A stretch of DNA of 64,000 nucleotides, taken from NCBI RefSeq assembly GCF_913773995.1, contig NZ_CAJYES010000226.1, forward strand, positions 124,001 to 188,000, in the 5' to 3' direction. Both the position numbers and the translations under genes were made by a program. The notes under the pieces were generated by a model. The model searched no databases and was not told where the DNA came from. It saw nothing but the letters and a program-made list of their open reading frames with translations. Below, piece after piece: positions 23,515-34,173 of the stretch. Position 1 is the stretch's first letter. Each line of letters opens with the position of its first letter. Source of the stretch: an uncultured Pseudacidovorax sp. (GTDB taxonomy: Bacteria > Pseudomonadota > Gammaproteobacteria > Burkholderiales > Burkholderiaceae_C).

Positions 23515-24522
23515 ATGTCCACCCTGCTCACCTCCGATGCCGTGCCGCTGAAGGCGGCGCCCACGCGCCGGCGGCTCTCGCCTTCGTCCGTCTTCGCGCT
23601 GACGTTGATCGTGGCCGGTGTGGCGCTGGCCTTCATCGCGCAGGGCTACCAGCTCTTCCAGGCCACCATGGTGCTGGCCTATGCGGTGGCGCTGGTGGGG
23701 CTGAACATCCTCACCGGCTACAACGGCCAGATCTCGCTGGGCCATGGCGCCTTCTACGCCATCGGCGCCTATGCGGCCGGCATCCTCATGGACCGCGGCG
23801 GCGTGCCCTACTGGCTGGCGGTGCCGGTTGCTGGCGCCGTGAGCCTGGGGGTGGGTTACCTCTTCGGGCGACCGGCGCTCAAGCTCGAAGGCCTGTACCT
23901 GGCGCTGGCCACCTTCGCGCTCGGCGTGGCCATGCCGCAGCTGCTCAAGTACAAGCACCTGGAGGCGTGGACCGGCGGCGTGGGCGGCATCGTGCTGACC
24001 AAGCCCGAGGCGCCCTGGGGCCTGCCGCTGGATGCCGACCAGTGGTTCTACCTCTACGCGCTGGCCGTGGCGGTGCTGCTGTTCTGGGGCGCGCGCAACC
24101 TGATCGACAGCGGCAGCGGGCTGGCGCTGCGGGCCATTCGCGACCACGGCGTGGCGGCCGAGGCCATGGGCGTGAACAACGCGCATGCCAAGTCCATGGC
24201 CTTTGCCGTCTCCGCCGGCTACACCGGCGTGGGCGGTGCGCTGGCGGCCATCGCGGTGCAGTTCGTGGCGCCGGACTCCTTCACCTTCTTCCTGTCCATC
24301 TCGCTGCTGGTGGGAATCGTGGTGGGCGGCGTGGGCACGCTGTGGGGGGCGCTGTTCGGTGCGCTGTTCATCCTCTTCGTGCCGGGGCTGGCCGAGCAGG
24401 TGTCCAAGTCCGCGCCCTGGGCCGTGTATGGCGTGGTACTGATCCTCTTCATGTTCGTGATGCCCGGCGGGGTGATGGGGCTGCTGCACCGGCTGCGGGC
24501 CAGATTCGCGCGCCGTGGCTGA
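23515..24522 (+). CDS. Branched-chain amino acid-type ABC permease (LivM-like)
   Basis: LNILTGYNGQISLGHGAFYAIGAYAAGIL, LIDSGSGLALRAIRDHGVAAEAMGVN. Confidence 0.93.
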   Translation: MSTLLTSDAVPLKAAPTRRRLSPSSVFALTLIVAGVALAFIAQGYQLFQATMVLAYAVALVGLNILTGYNGQISLGHGAFYAIGAYAAGILMDRGGVPYWLAVPVAGAVSLGVGYLFGRPALKLEGLYLALATFALGVAMPQLLKYKHLEAWTGGVGGIVLTKPEAPWGLPLDADQWFYLYALAVAVLLFWGARNLIDSGSGLALRAIRDHGVAAEAMGVNNAHAKSMAFAVSAGYTGVGGALAAIAVQFVAPDSFTFFLSISLLVGIVVGGVGTLWGALFGALFILFVPGLAEQVSKSAPWAVYGVVLILFMFVMPGGVMGLLHRLRARFARRG

Positions 24523-24560
24523 GCCCTCTTTGCTGACCTTCAATGCCCAAGGAAAACCGC

Positions 24561-25385
24561 ATGACCGCCGACACCGACACCGTGCTCCGACTGCACCGCC
24601 ATGACGAGGTGGCGGTGCTCACGCTGTGCAACACCGCCCGCCTCAACCCGCTGGGCATAGGCCTGCAGCAGCAGTTGCGTGCGCGGCTGGCCGAGCTGGC
24701 GACCGATGCCGGCGTGCGCGCCCTGGTGCTCACCGGTGAGGGCAAGGGCTTCTGCGTGGGCGCCGATCTGCAGTCCATGGGCGGCGTGCCGGCCCGCGAC
24801 GAGCGCACGCTGGGCGCGCACACGGCGGACACCATGCATGCGCTGTCCAACCGGCTCATCCTCGACCTGCAGACCCTCCCCATGCCGGTGGTCTGCGCCG
24901 TCAACGGTGCGGCGGCGGGCGCCGGTGCGGGCCTGGCGCTGGCGGGCGACTTCACGCTCATGGCCCGCTCGGCCTACTTCTTCCTGCCCTTCCTGCCGCG
25001 GCTGGGCATCGTGCCCGACCTGGGCACCACCTGGTTCATCGAGCGCCGGCTGGGCCGCGCACGGGCCATGGGCCTGGCGCTGCTGGGCGAGCGCCTGTCG
25101 GCCCAGCAGGCGCTGGACTGGGGCCTGGTGTGGGGCTGCGCGGACGATGCCGCGCTGCAGGAAGAGGCGCTCGCCCTCGCCCGCCGTCTGGCCCGCCTGC
25201 CCGCCCATGCCGCGATGGAGGCGCGGCGCGCCCTCGACGCCGCGGCCACCGGCAGCCTGGCCGACCAGTTGCACTACGAGGCCGAGCGCCAGCGCGAACT
25301 GATCGATGGCGCCGCCTTCGCCGAAGGCGTGCGCGCCTTCGTGCAGAAGCGCGACCCTGTGTTCCCGCCCCGCAGCGCCGGCTGA
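24561..25385 (+). CDS. Enoyl-CoA hydratase/isomerase family protein
   Basis: GEGKGFCVGADL, VNGAAAGAGAGLALAGDFTLMA; AAGGAAA RBS before ATG 24561. Confidence 0.9.
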   Translation: MTADTDTVLRLHRHDEVAVLTLCNTARLNPLGIGLQQQLRARLAELATDAGVRALVLTGEGKGFCVGADLQSMGGVPARDERTLGAHTADTMHALSNRLILDLQTLPMPVVCAVNGAAAGAGAGLALAGDFTLMARSAYFFLPFLPRLGIVPDLGTTWFIERRLGRARAMGLALLGERLSAQQALDWGLVWGCADDAALQEEALALARRLARLPAHAAMEARRALDAAATGSLADQLHYEAERQRELIDGAAFAEGVRAFVQKRDPVFPPRSAG

Positions 25386-25405
25386 TTCCCCATGCGCCCG
25401 CCCAA

Positions 25406-25421
25406 TCGTCGGAACCGACGA
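25406..25421. promoter_or_regulatory. 16-bp perfect palindrome TCGTCGGAACCGACGA... class (regulon motif copy D)
   Basis: TCGTC-GGAACC-GACGA; -10-like TACCAT at 25445-25450; LivK-like gene starts at 25518. Confidence 0.75.
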
Positions 25422-25517
25422 TGGGCACCGGCAGAGGCGATTCCTACCATCGCCTCGCGACCCCGCACCAAGGCCCACACCACACAGAACGGGCCGACGA
25501 CAAACCAGGAGACAACC

Positions 25518-26732
25518 ATGCGCCTTTCCATCGCACGCGGCCTGGGGGCCGCGCTTGCCACCTTCTCGCTGCTGGCCCTGGCGCCTGCCGCGCAGGCCCA
25601 GAAGAAGTACGACACCGTGGCCAGCGACAGCGAGATCAAGGTCGGCAACTTCGTGCCCTACTCCGGCCCGGCATCCGCCTACGGCACCATCGGCAAGACC
25701 CATGCGGCCTACTTCGCCAAGCTCAATGCCGAGGGCGGCATCAATGGCCGCAAGATCACCTACCTGTCGGCCGACGATGCCTACAACCCGGCGCAGAGCG
25801 TGGAGCAGACGCGCAAGCTGGTCGAGCGCGACGGCGTGCTGCTGATGTTCGGCGCGCTCGGCACCTCGCACAACCAGGCCGTGCAGCGCTACATGAACCA
25901 GCGCAAGGTGCCGCAGCTGTTCGTCTCCACCGGCGCCACGCGCTGGGGCGACCCCAAGAACTTCCCATGGACCATGGGCTGGCAGCCCACCTACCAGCTC
26001 GAAGGCGCGATCTTCGCGCGCCACATCATGGCCACCCGGCCCAATGCCAAGGTCGGCATCCTGATGCAGAACGACGACTTCGGGAAGGACTACCTCAAGG
26101 GCGTGATGGACGGCTTCGGCGACAAGGCCAAGCAGTTCATCGTGAGTCAACAGACCTACGAGGTGACGGACCCGACGGTGGACAGCCAGATGGTCGCGCT
26201 CAAGGGCTCGGGCGCCGACACCTTCATCAACATCACGACGCCCAAGTTCGCGGCCCAGTCTATCCGCAAGGCCGCCGACATCGGCTGGAAGCCGGCCCAC
26301 TACCTGGTGAGCGTGTCGCTGTCGATCAGCTCCGTCATCAAGCCGGCCGGTGCCGACAACGCGCAGGGCATCATCACCGCCACCTACCTGCGCGAGCCCT
26401 CGGACCCGAGCAACCAGGGCACGCGCGAGCTGGCCGACTACCTGGCCTTCATGAAGCAGTACTACCCGGCGGGCGACCCGAACGACTCGCTCAACGTCAT
26501 CGGCTACTCGCAGGCCCAGACGCTGGCCGAGGTGCTGCGCCGCTGCGGCGACGACCTGACCCGCGCCAACGTCATGAAGCAGGCGGCGAGCCTGAAGATG
26601 GCCCCGCCCATGCTCTACCCGGGCATCACGCTCAGCACCGGCGCCGACGACTTCTTCCCCATCAAGAAGATGCAGCCGGTGCGCTTCGATGGCACGCGCT
26701 ACGTGCCCTTCGGCGAGCTGCTCGGCAGCTGA
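25518..26732 (+). CDS. Branched-chain amino acid-type ABC substrate-binding protein (LivK-like)
   Basis: Signal peptide; SEIKVGNFVPYSGPASAYGTIGKTHAAYFAKLNAEGGINGRKI. Confidence 0.94.
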   Translation: MRLSIARGLGAALATFSLLALAPAAQAQKKYDTVASDSEIKVGNFVPYSGPASAYGTIGKTHAAYFAKLNAEGGINGRKITYLSADDAYNPAQSVEQTRKLVERDGVLLMFGALGTSHNQAVQRYMNQRKVPQLFVSTGATRWGDPKNFPWTMGWQPTYQLEGAIFARHIMATRPNAKVGILMQNDDFGKDYLKGVMDGFGDKAKQFIVSQQTYEVTDPTVDSQMVALKGSGADTFINITTPKFAAQSIRKAADIGWKPAHYLVSVSLSISSVIKPAGADNAQGIITATYLREPSDPSNQGTRELADYLAFMKQYYPAGDPNDSLNVIGYSQAQTLAEVLRRCGDDLTRANVMKQAASLKMAPPMLYPGITLSTGADDFFPIKKMQPVRFDGTRYVPFGELLGS

Positions 26733-26769
26733 GGCCACCGCACCGCCACCGCATCCAGGAGACACCCCC

Positions 26770-28419
26770 ATGCCCGAACCCCTCTTCGGCCTGATGCAGG
26801 ACCGCCCGCTGCTGATCTCGTCGCTCATCGAGCATGCGGCGCGCTTCCATCCGCGCACCGAGATCGTCTCGCGCCTGCCCGAGGGCGGCACGCACCGCAC
26901 CGACTGGCTGGGCGTGCGCAATGCCGCCTGCCGCATCGCCAACGCGCTGCAGTCTCTGGGCATCCAGCGCGGCGAACGGGTGGCCACGCTGGCCTGGAAC
27001 AGCTGGCGCCACCTGGCGCTGTACTTCGGCGTCTCGGGCACGGGCGCCGTGCTGCACACCGTCAACCCGCGGCTCTTTCTGGAGCAGATCGAGTACATCG
27101 CCAACCATGCCGAGGACCGCGTGCTGTTCTTCGACGTGACCTTCGCGCCGCTGGTGCAGAAGCTGGCACCGAAGCTCAAGACGGTGAAGACCTACGTCTG
27201 CATGAGCTCGCGCGAGCACATGCCTGCGCTGGATCTGCCCGACCTGCGCTGCTGGGACGAGCTGCTCGCCGCCCAGAGCGAGCAGTACGACTGGCCCGAC
27301 TTCGACGAGCGCACCGCCTCTTCGCTCTGCTACACGTCCGGCACCACCGGCAATCCCAAGGGTGTGCTCTATTCGCACCGCTCGACCATGCTGCACACGC
27401 TGATGGAGCTGGCGCCCGACACCTTCGGCATCAGCTCGCGCGAGACGGTGATGCTGATCGTGCCCATGTTCCATGCCAACGGCTGGGGCACGCCCTATGC
27501 GGCGGCCATGGTGGGCACGCGGCTGGTGTTTCCGGGGCCGCACATGGACGGCGAGAGCGTCTACACGCTGATGAAGGACGAGCGGGTCACCTTCTCGCAG
27601 GGCGTGCCCACCGTGTGGCTGATGCTCTTCCAGTACCTGGACGCGCACCCCGAGATCGACCCGCGCGCGCTCGGCGTCAAGATGATCGGCATCGGCGGCG
27701 CCGCCGTGCCGCGCGCCATGCTGGAGCGCTTCGAGAAGCAGTTCGGCGCCCAGGTGGTGCAGGGCTGGGGCATGACCGAAACCAGCCCCATCGGCGTCAT
27801 CAGCAAGCTGCTGCCCAAGCACGACAGCGTGGCCGAGGACGAGCTGGTCAAGGTCAAGCTCAAGCAGGGCCGCGGCGTGTGGGGCGTGGACCTCAAGCTG
27901 GTCGACGACATGGGCGAGGTGCAGCCCTGGGACGGCCAGTCGCGCGGCCACCTGCGCGTGCGGGGCCCGTGGATCGCCTCGGGCTATTTCAAGGGCGAGG
28001 GCGGATCGCCGATGGACGACGAGGGCTACTTCAGCACCGGCGACGTGGCCACCATCGACACCGACGGCTACCTGCAGCTGGTGGACCGGGCCAAGGACGT
28101 GATCAAGTCCGGCGGCGAGTGGATCTCGTCCATCGACGTCGAGAACGCGGCCATGGGCCATCCGGGCGTGGCCGAGGCGGCCATCATCGGCGTGGCCCAT
28201 CCCAAGTGGCAGGAGCGCCCGCTGCTGCTGGTGGTGCCGCGCGCGGGCCATCAGCCCAGCAAGGAATCGGTGCTCGACTTCCTGTCGACCCGCATCGCCA
28301 AGTGGTGGCTGCCCGACGACGTGGTCGTGGTGCCCGAGCTGCCCCACACCGCCACCGGCAAGCTGCTCAAGACGCGGCTGCGCGAGCAGTACCGCGACTA
28401 CCGGCTGCCCACGGCATGA
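26770..28419 (+). CDS. AMP-dependent acyl-CoA synthetase (medium/long-chain fatty acid type)
   Basis: [69 protein letters not shown]. Confidence 0.93.
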   Translation: MPEPLFGLMQDRPLLISSLIEHAARFHPRTEIVSRLPEGGTHRTDWLGVRNAACRIANALQSLGIQRGERVATLAWNSWRHLALYFGVSGTGAVLHTVNPRLFLEQIEYIANHAEDRVLFFDVTFAPLVQKLAPKLKTVKTYVCMSSREHMPALDLPDLRCWDELLAAQSEQYDWPDFDERTASSLCYTSGTTGNPKGVLYSHRSTMLHTLMELAPDTFGISSRETVMLIVPMFHANGWGTPYAAAMVGTRLVFPGPHMDGESVYTLMKDERVTFSQGVPTVWLMLFQYLDAHPEIDPRALGVKMIGIGGAAVPRAMLERFEKQFGAQVVQGWGMTETSPIGVISKLLPKHDSVAEDELVKVKLKQGRGVWGVDLKLVDDMGEVQPWDGQSRGHLRVRGPWIASGYFKGEGGSPMDDEGYFSTGDVATIDTDGYLQLVDRAKDVIKSGGEWISSIDVENAAMGHPGVAEAAIIGVAHPKWQERPLLLVVPRAGHQPSKESVLDFLSTRIAKWWLPDDVVVVPELPHTATGKLLKTRLREQYRDYRLPTA

Positions 28420-29330
28420 GCGGTGTTGCCGCCCCTCCTCACGAAGCCATGCGCCGCCAGGGCTGGCGCCAGGCGCGCGAGGCCTACGGCTGGCATACGA
28501 CCCTGGCGCCGAGGCATGCCGACCTGGACCTGCTGCGGCACCTGAACAATGCCGCGGTGATCGGCCTGCACATCGAGGCGCGCGTCCGCTGGCTCGATGC
28601 GGTGCTGCCGCAGCCTGCGGGCGATGGTCTGCGCCTGCGACCCGCCGGGCTGTGGACGGACTTCCTGGCCGAGGGCACCTATCCCGAGGCGCTGGAGGCT
28701 GGCGTGGCGCTGCTGTGTGTCGATGCCGAGGCGGCCCACATCGCCACGGCCCTCTTCCAGCAGGGCCGCTGCATCGGCCTGCAGCACACCGAGCTGGCGG
28801 CCTGGCAGGACGGCGAGCGCGTGCCGCTGCCCGCGGCGCTCGTGCAGCAGCTGCGCCTGCACGAACAGCCGCGCCCCTTGCCCGCGGAGGTGCATGCGGC
28901 CTTCGGTGCGCCCGCCACCCAGGCCATCGAGGAGCTGCTGGCCACCCGGTATGCCGATGTCGACGCCGAAGGACTGCTGTCGGACGTGGCACTGGCCCGC
29001 TACCTGGAGCACGGCCGCTCCCGCTGGTGGCTGGATGGCGGCGCCGATCCCAGCCGGCTGCCGCTCACGGGCGGCGTCGACGTGATGGTGGCCCACATCG
29101 CCTTGCGCGTGCACCGCGCCACCCCGGTGCCGGTCACCTGGCGCCTGCGCACCGGCGTACAGGCGCTCGGTCGCAGTTCGGTGGCGCTGCGCTGCCGCCT
29201 GTTCGATGGCGCAGCACTGCAGGCCGACAGCGAAGCCGTGTTGGTCGCCATCGATCCCGCCACGCACCGGCCCGCGCCGCTGCCCGACGCGGTGCGCGCA
29301 CGCTGGTCGGCGCTGCTGCCGGCCGCCTGA
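28416..29330 (+). CDS. Acyl-CoA thioesterase-like protein, probable double hotdog
   Basis: ATGA overlap with the ligase; RHADLDLLRHLNNAAVIGLHIEARVRWL and a second YADVDAEGLLSDVALARYLEHGRSRWW unit resemble tandem 4-HBT hotdog N-termini. Confidence 0.7.
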   Translation: MSGVAAPPHEAMRRQGWRQAREAYGWHTTLAPRHADLDLLRHLNNAAVIGLHIEARVRWLDAVLPQPAGDGLRLRPAGLWTDFLAEGTYPEALEAGVALLCVDAEAAHIATALFQQGRCIGLQHTELAAWQDGERVPLPAALVQQLRLHEQPRPLPAEVHAAFGAPATQAIEELLATRYADVDAEGLLSDVALARYLEHGRSRWWLDGGADPSRLPLTGGVDVMVAHIALRVHRATPVPVTWRLRTGVQALGRSSVALRCRLFDGAALQADSEAVLVAIDPATHRPAPLPDAVRARWSALLPAA

Positions 29331-29347
29331 AGCGCGACGCGGCACTT

Positions 29348-29363
29348 TCGTCCGTTCCGACGA
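29348..29363. promoter_or_regulatory. 16-bp palindrome TCGTCCGTTCCGACGA (regulon motif copy B)
   Basis: TCGTC-N6-GACGA; -10-like CATGAT at 29388-29393; CoA-transferase starts at 29453. Confidence 0.75.
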
Positions 29364-29452
29364 TTCCGGCTGCGGCGCCGGCTGCGCCATGATCGGGCCA
29401 GGGACCGGCGAACATGCCGGCCCGCGCCATGCACACACAAGGAGACAACGCG

Positions 29453-30535
29453 ATGGCAGGTCCGCTCCACGGCGTCCGGGTGGTCGAGTTCGCCGGCCTG
29501 GGCCCCGGCCCCTTCTGCGCCATGCTGCTGGCCGACCTGGGCGCGGAGGTGCTGCGCATCGTCCGCCCCGGCGTCGCGCCCGATCCGCAGGACATCACCA
29601 CCCGCAGCCGTCGCCAGGTGGCCATCGACCTGCGCGGCCCCGACGGCCAGGCGGCGGCGCTGGCCCTCATCGACAAGGCCGACCTGCTGGTGGAGGGCTT
29701 TCGCCCCGGCGTGATGGAGCGCCTGGGCCTGGGCCCCGACGACTGCCTGGCCCGCAACCCGCGGCTGGTCTACGGCCGCATGACCGGCTGGGGGCAGCAC
29801 GGTCCGCTGGCCAAGGCGGCCGGGCACGACATCAACTACATCGCCATCAGCGGCGCGCTGCATGCCATCGGCCGCGCGGGCGAGGCGCCGGTTCCGCCGC
29901 TCAACTACGTGGGCGACTTCGGCGGCGGCGGCATGCTGCTGGCCGTGGGCCTGCTGGCCGCGCTGCACGAGGCCGGCCGCAGCGGACGCGGGCAGGTCAT
30001 CGATGCGGCGATGACCGACGGCACGGCGCTGCTGTCGGCCTTCATGTACGGCTTCAAGGCCAAGGGCCAGTGGAGCAACCAGCGCGGCGAGAACATGCTG
30101 GACGGTGGCGCCCATTTCTACGACACCTATGCCTGCGCCGACGGCAGGTACGTGGCCATCGGCGCCATCGAGCCGCAGTTCTATGCCGAGTTGCGCGAGC
30201 GCTGCGGCATCCACGATCCGCTCTTCGATGGCCAGATGGACCCGGCCCGCTGGCCCTTGCTCAAGCTGCGGCTGGCCGACGTGTTCCGCACCCGCACGCG
30301 GGACGAATGGTGCGCGCTGCTCGAAGGCACCGACGCCTGCTTCGCCCCGGTGCTGGACTGGGACGAGGCGCCGCAGCATGCCCACAACCGTGCGCGCGGC
30401 ACCTTCACCGAGGTCGACGGCGTGGTGCAGCCGGCGCCCGCGCCGCGCTTCTCGCGCAGCACGCCCACCGAGCCCGCCGCACCGCAGGCCGCCAGCCTGG
30501 ACGAGGTGCTGGCCGCCTGGGGCGCGAAGGTCTGA
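29453..30535 (+). CDS. CaiB/BaiF family (class III) CoA-transferase / acyl-CoA racemase-like
   Basis: [76 protein letters not shown]. Confidence 0.93.
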   Translation: MAGPLHGVRVVEFAGLGPGPFCAMLLADLGAEVLRIVRPGVAPDPQDITTRSRRQVAIDLRGPDGQAAALALIDKADLLVEGFRPGVMERLGLGPDDCLARNPRLVYGRMTGWGQHGPLAKAAGHDINYIAISGALHAIGRAGEAPVPPLNYVGDFGGGGMLLAVGLLAALHEAGRSGRGQVIDAAMTDGTALLSAFMYGFKAKGQWSNQRGENMLDGGAHFYDTYACADGRYVAIGAIEPQFYAELRERCGIHDPLFDGQMDPARWPLLKLRLADVFRTRTRDEWCALLEGTDACFAPVLDWDEAPQHAHNRARGTFTEVDGVVQPAPAPRFSRSTPTEPAAPQAASLDEVLAAWGAKV

Positions 30536-30555
30536 CGGCCCCGGAGCGGACGGCC

Positions 30556-32118
30556 ATGACGATGTCCCTCAGCCAATCCATCCACAAGGGCCGGCGCGAG
30601 AAGGCGGACGAGACCGCGGCCATCTGCGGCGACGAGCGCCGCAGCTGGGCCGAGCTTGCCGGCCGCATCGAGCGCCTGGCCGGCGCGCTGGCCGCGCTGG
30701 GCGTGGCGCCGGGCGACCGCGTGGGCATGATGGCCCTCAACTCGGTGCGCTACCTGGAGTACTTCTACGGCTGCTGGTGGACGGGCGCCGTGGTCAACCC
30801 GGTCAACATCCGCTGGAATCCGCACGAGGTCGCCTATTCGCTGGACGACTGCGACACCCGCGTGCTGATCGTGGACGATGCCTTCGCCCCGCTGGTGCCG
30901 CAGCTGCGCCAGCTGTCGCGCAGCCTGCGCACGGTGATCTTCTGCGGCCGCGGCACGCCGCCCGAGGGCGCGCTGGGCTACGAAGCCCTGCTGGCCGAGG
31001 CCGCGCCGCGCGACGACCTGCGGCGTGGCGGCACCGACCTGGCCGCCGTCATGTACACCGGCGGCACCACGGGCCGGCCCAAGGGCGTGATGCTGGGCCA
31101 TGACAACCTCTACATCAATGCCCTGTCGAACGCGAGCGCGGTGCCGCGCGTGGGCGTGCAGGTGGGGCTGGTCGTCTCGCCCATGTTCCATGTGGCGGGC
31201 TGCGGGCTGTCGCTGCTGATGGCGCAGCGGCTGGTGCCGCAGGTCATCGTGCCGGCCTTCGACGAGGTGGCCATCATGGCGGCGGTGCAGGCGCACCGGG
31301 CCAACGAGATGTTCCTGGTGCCCACCATGATCAAGCGGCTGATCGAGCATCCGCGCTTCGCCGACTTCGACCTCTCCAGCCTCAAGCTGATGCTCTACGG
31401 CGCCGCGCCCATCGACGCGACGCTGCTGGCGCAGGCCATGGCTGCCCTGCCCGGCGCCGACTTCGCCCAGGCCTACGGCATGACCGAGCTGGCGCCCACC
31501 GTGGTCACCCTCGGCCCCGAGGAGCACCGCCCCGGCCCGCAGCGCGAGCGCCTGCTGCGCGCCGCCGGCCGGCCGGTGCCCATCGCCGAGGTGCGCATCG
31601 TCGACGGCGAGGGCCGCGAACTGCCGGCCGGCGAGGTGGGCGAGATCACCGCCCGCGGCCCCATGGTGATGCAGGGCTACTGGAACAAGCCGGCCGAGAC
31701 GGACGCGGCGCTGCGCGACGGCTGGATGCACACCGGCGACATGGGCCGGATGGACGCCGACGGCTACCTCTTCGTGGTCGACCGGCTCAAGGACATGATC
31801 GTCAGCGGTGGCGAGAACGTGTATTCGGCCGAGGTGGAGAACGCCATCGCCCAGCTGCCGCAGGTGTCGATGTGCGCCGTCATCGGCGTACCCGACGAGC
31901 GCTGGGGCGAGCGCGTGCATGCGGTGCTGGTGCTGCGCGAGGGCCAGTCGCTGGACGAGGCCGAGGTCATCGCCCATTGCCGCGCGCACATCGCCGGCTA
32001 CAAGTGCCCGCGCTCGGTGGAGTTCCGCGCCGCGCTGCCGCTGTCGGCCGCCGGCAAGCTGCAGAAGTTCGAGCTGCGCGCGCCTTTCTGGGAAGGCCGC
32101 AGCCGCAACGTCAATTGA
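30556..32118 (+). CDS. AMP-dependent acyl-CoA synthetase
   Basis: AVMYTGGTTGRPKGVMLGHDN, YGMTELAPT, HTGDMGRMDADGYLFVVDRLKDMIVSGGENVYSAEVE. Confidence 0.93.
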   Translation: MTMSLSQSIHKGRREKADETAAICGDERRSWAELAGRIERLAGALAALGVAPGDRVGMMALNSVRYLEYFYGCWWTGAVVNPVNIRWNPHEVAYSLDDCDTRVLIVDDAFAPLVPQLRQLSRSLRTVIFCGRGTPPEGALGYEALLAEAAPRDDLRRGGTDLAAVMYTGGTTGRPKGVMLGHDNLYINALSNASAVPRVGVQVGLVVSPMFHVAGCGLSLLMAQRLVPQVIVPAFDEVAIMAAVQAHRANEMFLVPTMIKRLIEHPRFADFDLSSLKLMLYGAAPIDATLLAQAMAALPGADFAQAYGMTELAPTVVTLGPEEHRPGPQRERLLRAAGRPVPIAEVRIVDGEGRELPAGEVGEITARGPMVMQGYWNKPAETDAALRDGWMHTGDMGRMDADGYLFVVDRLKDMIVSGGENVYSAEVENAIAQLPQVSMCAVIGVPDERWGERVHAVLVLREGQSLDEAEVIAHCRAHIAGYKCPRSVEFRAALPLSAAGKLQKFELRAPFWEGRSRNVN

Positions 32119-32167
32119 CCGACCGCGCAGCCCGGCGCGGCCGGCTGCGCACGACAAGGAGACAGAC

Positions 32168-33349
32168 ATGCCCCTGAACCTGAGGCGCTCCTGGAGCAAC
32201 GAGGAGCTGGAGGCGCTGCGCGACACCGCGGTGCGTTTCATCGAATCCGAGATGCAGCCGCAGGACGAAGCGGCGCGCAAACGCGGCCATGTCGGCCATG
32301 CGCTCTGGCGCCGCGCCGGCGAACTGGGCCTGCTGTGCACCGACATCCCCGAGGACTACGCCGGCGGTGGCGGCGACTTCCGGCACGAGGCGGTGATCTA
32401 CGAAGAGATGGCACGCCGCGGCCTTTCCGGCATGAGCAATTCGGTGCATTCCATCGTCGCGCACTACTTCCTCAACCACGGCACCGAGGCGCAGAAGCGC
32501 AAGTACCTGCCGCGCATGGCCCGCGGCGAACTGATCGGCGCCATCGCCATGACCGAGCCCGGCGCCGGCTCGGACCTGCAGGGCATCCGCACCCGGGCCG
32601 AGCGTCAGGGCGACCACTACGTGCTCAATGGCAGCAAGACCTTCATCACCAACGGCTTCCTGGCCGGCGTGATCCTGGTCGTGTGCAAGACCGACCCCAC
32701 GCAGGGCGCGCGCGGCACTTCGATCCTGATCGTGGAGACCGATGCGGCGCCGGCGGGTGACGACGCGCCCGGCATGCGGCGCGAGGGCTTCCGCGTGGGC
32801 CGCGTGCTCGACAAGATGGGCATGAAGGCCCAGGACACCTCGGAGCTCTTCTTCGACAACGTGGTGGTGCCGGCCGACAGCCTGCTGGGCGCCCAGGAGG
32901 GCCAGGGCTTCTATCAGCTGATGGGCGACCTGCCCTACGAGCGGCTGATCATCGGCGTCAGTGCCGTGGCCTGCATGGAGGGCGCCTATGCCGCGACGCT
33001 GGACTATGTGCGCGAGCGCAAGGCCTTCGGCAAGCCCATCGCCGAGATGCAGAACACCAAATTCAAGCTGGCCGAGGTGGCCACGCAGATCATGGTGGGC
33101 CGTGCCTTCATGGACCGCTGCGTGGAGCAGATCGTGGCTGGCGAGCTGGACACGGCCACCGCCTCCATGGCCAAGCTGTGGGGCTCGGAGGCCCAGGGCC
33201 GCGTGCTCGACGAGCTGGTGCAGCTGCACGGCGGCTACGGCTTCATGAACGAATACCTGGTCACGCGCATGTATGCCGACGCACGGGTGCAGCGCATCTA
33301 CGGCGGCACCAGCGAGATCATGAAGGAAGTCATCTCGCGGGCGCTGTGA
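32168..33349 (+). CDS. Acyl-CoA dehydrogenase
   Basis: IAMTEPGAGSDLQGIRTRAERQGDHYVLNGSKTFITNG, YADARVQRIYGGTSEIMKEVISR. Confidence 0.95.
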   Translation: MPLNLRRSWSNEELEALRDTAVRFIESEMQPQDEAARKRGHVGHALWRRAGELGLLCTDIPEDYAGGGGDFRHEAVIYEEMARRGLSGMSNSVHSIVAHYFLNHGTEAQKRKYLPRMARGELIGAIAMTEPGAGSDLQGIRTRAERQGDHYVLNGSKTFITNGFLAGVILVVCKTDPTQGARGTSILIVETDAAPAGDDAPGMRREGFRVGRVLDKMGMKAQDTSELFFDNVVVPADSLLGAQEGQGFYQLMGDLPYERLIIGVSAVACMEGAYAATLDYVRERKAFGKPIAEMQNTKFKLAEVATQIMVGRAFMDRCVEQIVAGELDTATASMAKLWGSEAQGRVLDELVQLHGGYGFMNEYLVTRMYADARVQRIYGGTSEIMKEVISRAL

Positions 33350-34173
33350 TGACGACGCCCGCCGCCGACGATGTGCTGCAGGTGCGCGAGGAAGCCGGCG
33401 TTGCCTGGCTCACGCTCCACCGGCCCGAGCGCCTGAACGCGCTGGACGACACGCTGGTGCTGGCGCTGCGCCAGTACTTCCAGGGACTGACGCTGCAGTC
33501 CGCCGCCCGCGTGGTGGTGCTGCGCGGCGCGGGCCGCGCCTTCTGCGCCGGGCTGGACTTGCAGGCGCTGGACCTCGACCACATGCCCGATGCCGCCACC
33601 ATGCTCCAGCGCCAGCGAGGCATCCGCGACATCATGGTCGCGATGCGGCGCTGCCCGCAGCCCATCGTGAGCCTGGTGCAGGGCGCGGCCAGCGGCGGCG
33701 GCTTCGCGCTGGCGCTGGCCTCCGACATCCGGCTGGCTACGCCCGACGCCCGCATGAACGCCGCCTTCATTCGCATCGGCCTGTCGGCCTGCGATGTGGG
33801 CGTGAGCTACTTCCTGCCGCGCATGGTCGGCAGTTCGGTGGCCGCCGAATACCTGCTGACCGGTCGCTTCATCGACGCGCAGCGCGCGCAGCAACTGGGC
33901 CTGGTCAGCCGCGTGGGCCCCATGGACGAGATCGAGGCCGAGGCGCGCAGCCTGTGCGCCGACATGCTGCGTGCCACGCCGCTGGGCCTGGCCCTCACCA
34001 AGGACGCGCTGGGCCATGCGGTGGACGCCGCCAGCCTGGAGGCGGCCATGGCCCTCGAAGACCGCAACCAGGTGCTGTGCACCCAGACGCCCGACTTCCA
34101 GGAGGGCGTGCGCGCCTTCCTGGCGCGGCGCGAACCGCGCTACGGCGCTTCCTTCCAAAGCCCTCTTCCATGA
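33349..34173 (+). CDS. Enoyl-CoA hydratase/isomerase family protein
   Basis: GRAFCAGLDLQALD, VQGAASGGGFALALASDIRLA; overlaps the preceding stop. Confidence 0.9.
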   Translation: MTTPAADDVLQVREEAGVAWLTLHRPERLNALDDTLVLALRQYFQGLTLQSAARVVVLRGAGRAFCAGLDLQALDLDHMPDAATMLQRQRGIRDIMVAMRRCPQPIVSLVQGAASGGGFALALASDIRLATPDARMNAAFIRIGLSACDVGVSYFLPRMVGSSVAAEYLLTGRFIDAQRAQQLGLVSRVGPMDEIEAEARSLCADMLRATPLGLALTKDALGHAVDAASLEAAMALEDRNQVLCTQTPDFQEGVRAFLARREPRYGASFQSPLP

